Shown piece after piece: positions 7,495-8,844 of a stretch of DNA of 8,844 nucleotides (position 1 is the stretch's first letter; each line of letters opens with the position of its first letter). The notes beneath the pieces are model-generated. The model had not been told where the DNA came from, searched no databases, and saw only the letters and a list, made by a program, of their open reading frames with translations. Where the stretch lies: the NCBI GenBank assembly GCA_012514125.1, contig JAAZAW010000096.1:1-8844 (forward strand), read 5' to 3'. The DNA is from Phycisphaerae bacterium. Lineage in GTDB: Bacteria; Planctomycetota; Phycisphaerae; JAAYCJ01. The position numbers were made by a program, and so were the translations under genes.

Positions 7495-7529
7495 AAAAGG
7501 GCCTGCCGGTTTGACCGCAGGCCCTTTTT
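7495..7529 (+). terminator. Strong intrinsic terminator after the glycosidase
   Basis: AAAAGGGCCTGC (7495-7506) and GCAGGCCCTTTT (7517-7528) form a perfect 12-base-pair stem with a 10-base loop, and the 3' side ends in five T. It starts 8 bases after the stop codon. The A-rich 5' side gives some bidirectional character. Confidence 0.93.
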
Positions 7530-7572
7530 CCCTGCTATACCCTTCACCACTTTTCCACCTTCACGCTTTTAA

Positions 7573-7604
7573 CACTTTCTCACTCTCTCACTTTCACACT
7601 TTTC
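7573..7604 (+). repeat. Four tandem degenerate 8-mers (CACTTTCT type)
   Basis: Units CACTTTCT, CACTCTCT, CACTTTCA and CACTTTTC follow without gaps at 7573, 7581, 7589 and 7597. It is a short, diverged microsatellite in the non-coding spacer; further loose copies lie upstream (CACTTT at 7548). Confidence 0.65.
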
Positions 7605-7662
7605 TTCCTCAACGTCTTGACGGTTCACTTTTTTCTGTCTTTCCCGCAAAAACTAACCCCCA

Positions 7663-7680
7663 AAGCGACTCAAGTCGCTT
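7663..7680. repeat. Perfect 8-base inverted repeat with a 2-base centre
   Basis: AAGCGACT (7663-7670) and AGTCGCTT (7673-7680) flank CA. It could be an operator-like dyad or a small REP unit. The next bases are GATAATC rather than a T-run, so it is unlikely to be a terminator. Confidence 0.5.
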
Positions 7681-7693
7681 GATAATCCTCTTC

Positions 7694-7740
7694 CAACTTC
7701 CCCAACTTTTTTCAACTTCTCTTCAACTTTCCTCCAACTT
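7694..7740 (+). repeat. Five CAACTT repeats spaced about one helical turn
   Basis: CAACTT occurs at 7694, 7703, 7713, 7724 and 7735, with start-to-start spacings of 9, 10, 11 and 11 bases. The set ends 28 bases before the -35 region of the pyrR promoter. Spacing near 10.5 would place each copy on the same face of the helix, as in protein-binding arrays or intrinsically bent DNA. Confidence 0.5.
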
Positions 7741-7768
7741 CTTCCACCAACCCATTAAAACGAATAAC

Positions 7769-7796
7769 TTGGACTTTCACCAAAATTTGCTATAAT
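7769..7796 (+). promoter_or_regulatory. Extended -10 promoter for pyrR-pyrB
   Basis: TGCTATAAT (7788-7796) is a perfect -10 box with the extended TGn element. A poor -35, TTGGAC, lies at 7769-7774 with 16 bases spacing. Transcription would start near 7803, about 70 bases before pyrR. Confidence 0.7.
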
Positions 7797-7811
7797 AATT
7801 AATAACATAGA

Positions 7812-7838
7812 GTACCATAGACAACAGATATCGGGTAC
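7812..7838 (+). promoter_or_regulatory. Weak hairpin in the pyrR leader
   Basis: GTACC (7812-7816) can pair with GGTAC (7834-7838) across a 17-base loop. The stem is only 5 pairs and no known motif is seen. Confidence 0.2.
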
Positions 7839-7874
7839 ATCGCACTATTTTTTCATAATCAGGTAAAACAACGA

Positions 7875-8411
7875 ATGACAATTTCAGACAAAATGGGTGA
7901 AATCAAACTCGCCGAGGTCATCGAAAACCTGGCGGATCAAATCGCTTCCTATTGCCGAACCTGTGGCCCCATCGCCATCATCGGCGTCCGCTCCCGAGGC
8001 GACGTCCTGGCCCAGCGGCTGATTAATATCATCAAAAATCGAGGCGTCAAAGTCGACCAACAGGGCGTCCTGGACATCAGCATGTACCGCGACGACCTCG
8101 CACACGTCGGAAGCCAAATCCGTGTCCAGGCCACCGACATCAAATTCGATATCAGCGACTATGTCATTATCCTGGTCGATGACGTCATCTTCACCGGCCG
8201 AACCACACGCGCAGCCCTCGACGCACTGACCGACCTCGGACGCGCCAAAGCCATCAGGCTCGCCGTCCTCGTCGATCGCGGCGGACGAGAATTACCCATT
8301 CAACCCGATTTCGTCGGATTGAAACCGCTGCAAACCTATGCCCGTATCCAGGTTCGACTTAAAGAAACCGACGGCGAAGATAATATCATCTTCCAGAAAA
8401 ACGAATCATAA
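7875..8411 (+). CDS. pyrR: PyrR-type pyrimidine regulator / uracil phosphoribosyltransferase
   Basis: Type I phosphoribosyltransferase of 178 residues, normal length for PyrR. In characterised members it binds pyr mRNA in a UMP/UTP-dependent way, and many also make UMP from uracil and PRPP. The PRPP-binding loop is clear at residues 99-111 (ILVDDVIFTGRTT), followed by RAALDALTDLGRAKAIRLAVLVDRGGRELPIQPDFVG, the segment that separates PyrR from other phosphoribosyltransferases. GVRSRGDVLAQRL (37-49) matches the N-terminal substrate region. ATG 7875 is kept; its ribosome site is weak (AGGT at 7861-7864), and an inner ATG at 7893 has none. An extended -10 promoter lies upstream and pyrB 172 bases downstream, which fits control of pyrimidine synthesis. 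The pyrR-pyrB gap is structured but has no full PyrR-binding loop. Confidence 0.93.
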   Translation: MTISDKMGEIKLAEVIENLADQIASYCRTCGPIAIIGVRSRGDVLAQRLINIIKNRGVKVDQQGVLDISMYRDDLAHVGSQIRVQATDIKFDISDYVIILVDDVIFTGRTTRAALDALTDLGRAKAIRLAVLVDRGGRELPIQPDFVGLKPLQTYARIQVRLKETDGEDNIIFQKNES

Positions 8412-8451
8412 ATTTGTAAAATAAGTTTATAACTCAATAAGTGTACTGCTC

Positions 8452-8462
8452 TGTTGACAACA
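8452..8462. repeat. Small dyad TGTTGACAACA between pyrR and pyrB
   Basis: A perfect 5-base inverted repeat around a central A. It contains TTGACA (8454-8459), a consensus -35, but no -10 box lies at 16-18 bases downstream, so a promoter is not supported. An operator-like site is possible. Confidence 0.3.
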
Positions 8463-8470
8463 AACATAGC

Positions 8471-8543
8471 CGGCGATCCCTGAACCTGCCGAAAGGTCCA
8501 GGGAACGCAAAGGTGCGAAAACAATTCAAAAAGATAATTCGCC
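8471..8543 (+). promoter_or_regulatory. Structured RNA leader ahead of pyrB, class unknown
   Basis: GGCGA (8472-8476) can pair with TCGCC (8539-8543), closing a domain. Inside is a long hairpin, TCCCTGAACCT (8477-8487) with AGGTCCAGGGA (8494-8504), 10 of 11 positions paired and loop GCCGAA. A second hairpin follows: CGCA (8506-8509) with TGCG (8514-8517), loop AAGG. GCGAA (8515-8519) can alternatively pair with TTCGC (8538-8542), so two exclusive folds exist. No T-run follows, so any control would be on translation or RNA stability rather than intrinsic termination. The pyrB start lies 40 bases further on. Its position between pyrR and pyrB suggests a role in pyrimidine control, which is inference. 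Confidence 0.45.
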
Positions 8544-8583
8544 CCGTACACAACTATAAGGAATTTATAAGAGACTAAACTGT

Positions 8584-8844
8584 ATGATCCAAAACAACGC
8601 AAACAACAATACAACCGACTTCACCTGGACGCGAAAACATCTGCTCGGACTCGAAGACCTCTCCCGCGAAGAAATCATTCATATCCTCGACACCGCCGAC
8701 ACCTTCAAAGACGTCTCAACCCGAAGCATCAAAAAAGTCCCCGCACTCCGGGGCAGGGTCGTCGTAAATCTCTTCTTCGAAGATTCAACCCGAACTCGCG
8801 TCAGCTTTTCACTCGCCGCCAGCCGACTCGGTGCCGACGTCGTC
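8584..8844 (+). CDS. pyrB: Aspartate carbamoyltransferase catalytic subunit (5' part)
   Basis: First 87 codons; the gene runs off the window. PyrB condenses carbamoyl phosphate with aspartate to carbamoyl aspartate (EC 2.1.3.2), the committed step of pyrimidine synthesis, in the cytoplasm. Near the N-terminus HLLGLEDLSREEIIHILDTA (19-38) is typical, and FFEDSTRTRVSF (64-75) carries the carbamoyl-phosphate loop STRTR at 68-72, which distinguishes the transcarbamylase family. SLAASRLGADVV continues normally; the SF-x-A-x-x-x-L-G-A-x-V pattern favours aspartate over ornithine carbamoyltransferase, as does the neighbour pyrR. About 17 residues rich in Asn and Thr precede the conserved region. The ATG has only a weak ribosome site (AAGAG at 8569-8573, 10 bases away); a better one, AAGGA at 8558-8562, is 21 bases off and no start codon sits at the right distance from it. 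Confidence 0.95.
   Translation, partial: MIQNNANNNTTDFTWTRKHLLGLEDLSREEIIHILDTADTFKDVSTRSIKKVPALRGRVVVNLFFEDSTRTRVSFSLAASRLGADVV

Larger units (their letters stand above)
7530..7768. other. Pyrimidine-rich non-coding spacer
   Basis: About 240 bases between the terminator and the pyrR promoter. The plus strand is mostly C and T with very few G, in contrast to the flanking genes. It holds a tandem 8-mer, a short palindrome and spaced CAACTT repeats (listed separately). A frame crosses it (7484-7795), but it begins inside the glycosidase stop region, reads through the terminator and yields only low-complexity Ser/Phe/Leu sequence, so I see no gene here. Confidence 0.7.

Noticed and set aside
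7663..7680. Second terminator in the spacer
   Set aside because: The 8-base dyad is followed by GATAATC rather than a T-run, and a strong terminator is already present at 7495-7529.
7484..7795. 103-codon frame after the glycosidase
   Set aside because: It starts over the glycosidase stop codon, runs through the intrinsic terminator and gives low-complexity Ser/Phe/Leu sequence from the pyrimidine tract.
8454..8459. Internal promoter for pyrB based on TTGACA
   Set aside because: The -35 is perfect, but nothing like TATAAT lies 16-18 bases downstream (the region there is TCCCTG).
8495..8508. PyrR-binding loop (consensus ARUCCNGNGAGGYU) in the pyrB leader
   Set aside because: GTCCAGGGA (8496-8504) fits the middle RUCCNGNGA, but the next bases are ACGC instead of GGYU, so the required ARUC/GGYU stem cannot form; those bases instead pair in the long hairpin.
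8471..8517. c-di-GMP-I (GEMM) riboswitch
   Set aside because: ACGCAAAG (8505-8512) resembles part of the conserved core, but the 5' partner GGCAAACC and the second hairpin with its receptor are not found.
8336..8614. 92-codon minus-strand frame over the end of pyrR and the spacer
   Set aside because: It is antisense to pyrR, the spacer and the pyrB start; cysteine-rich with no motif and no ribosome site.
1..8844. tRNA, rRNA, CRISPR array or defence cassette
   Set aside because: No cloverleaf-like sequence, ribosomal RNA segment or regularly spaced long repeat was seen, and every sizeable gene fits a housekeeping or metabolic family or, for the methyltransferase, has no defence-type neighbours.

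Overview
The window is bacterial and most likely from a planctomycete, perhaps of the Phycisphaerae. That placement is an inference. It rests on sigma70-type promoter hexamers, a PyrR-PyrB pair, heavy use of the arginine codon CGA, and a topoisomerase VI B subunit, which is archaeal in general but also occurs in some bacteria. No ribosomal RNA or other taxonomic marker is present.

Layout. Positions 1-149 form a palindromic, MITE- or REP-like element that may continue past the left edge. A class I SAM-dependent methyltransferase follows on the minus strand (202-921). The intergenic stretch 922-1210 holds candidate divergent promoters, a stem-loop and a 43-codon open frame. Everything downstream is on the plus strand: fhs (formate-tetrahydrofolate ligase, 1211-2923), the topoisomerase VI B subunit (3018-4943), and a GH2 beta-mannosidase-type glycosidase (about 4980-7487) closed by a strong intrinsic terminator (7495-7529). 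A pyrimidine-rich, almost G-free spacer of about 240 bases contains short tandem and helically spaced repeats. After an extended -10 promoter comes pyrR (7875-8411), then a 172-base structured spacer, then the start of pyrB (8584 to the window edge).

How the genes work together. There are probably three plus-strand transcription units: fhs alone, top6B with the glycosidase, and pyrR-pyrB. fhs supplies 10-formyl-tetrahydrofolate to one-carbon and purine metabolism. pyrR-pyrB is a pyrimidine biosynthesis operon with its own regulator. The topoisomerase-glycosidase pairing has no obvious functional logic, and the partner subunit top6A is not in the window.

I do not see a clear new defence or mobile system. 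The items most worth a second look are the bacterial top6B without top6A, the folded RNA spacer ahead of pyrB (whose hairpin shares a core with the repeat at the left edge), the left-edge palindromic element itself, and the fhs leader with its small open frames.
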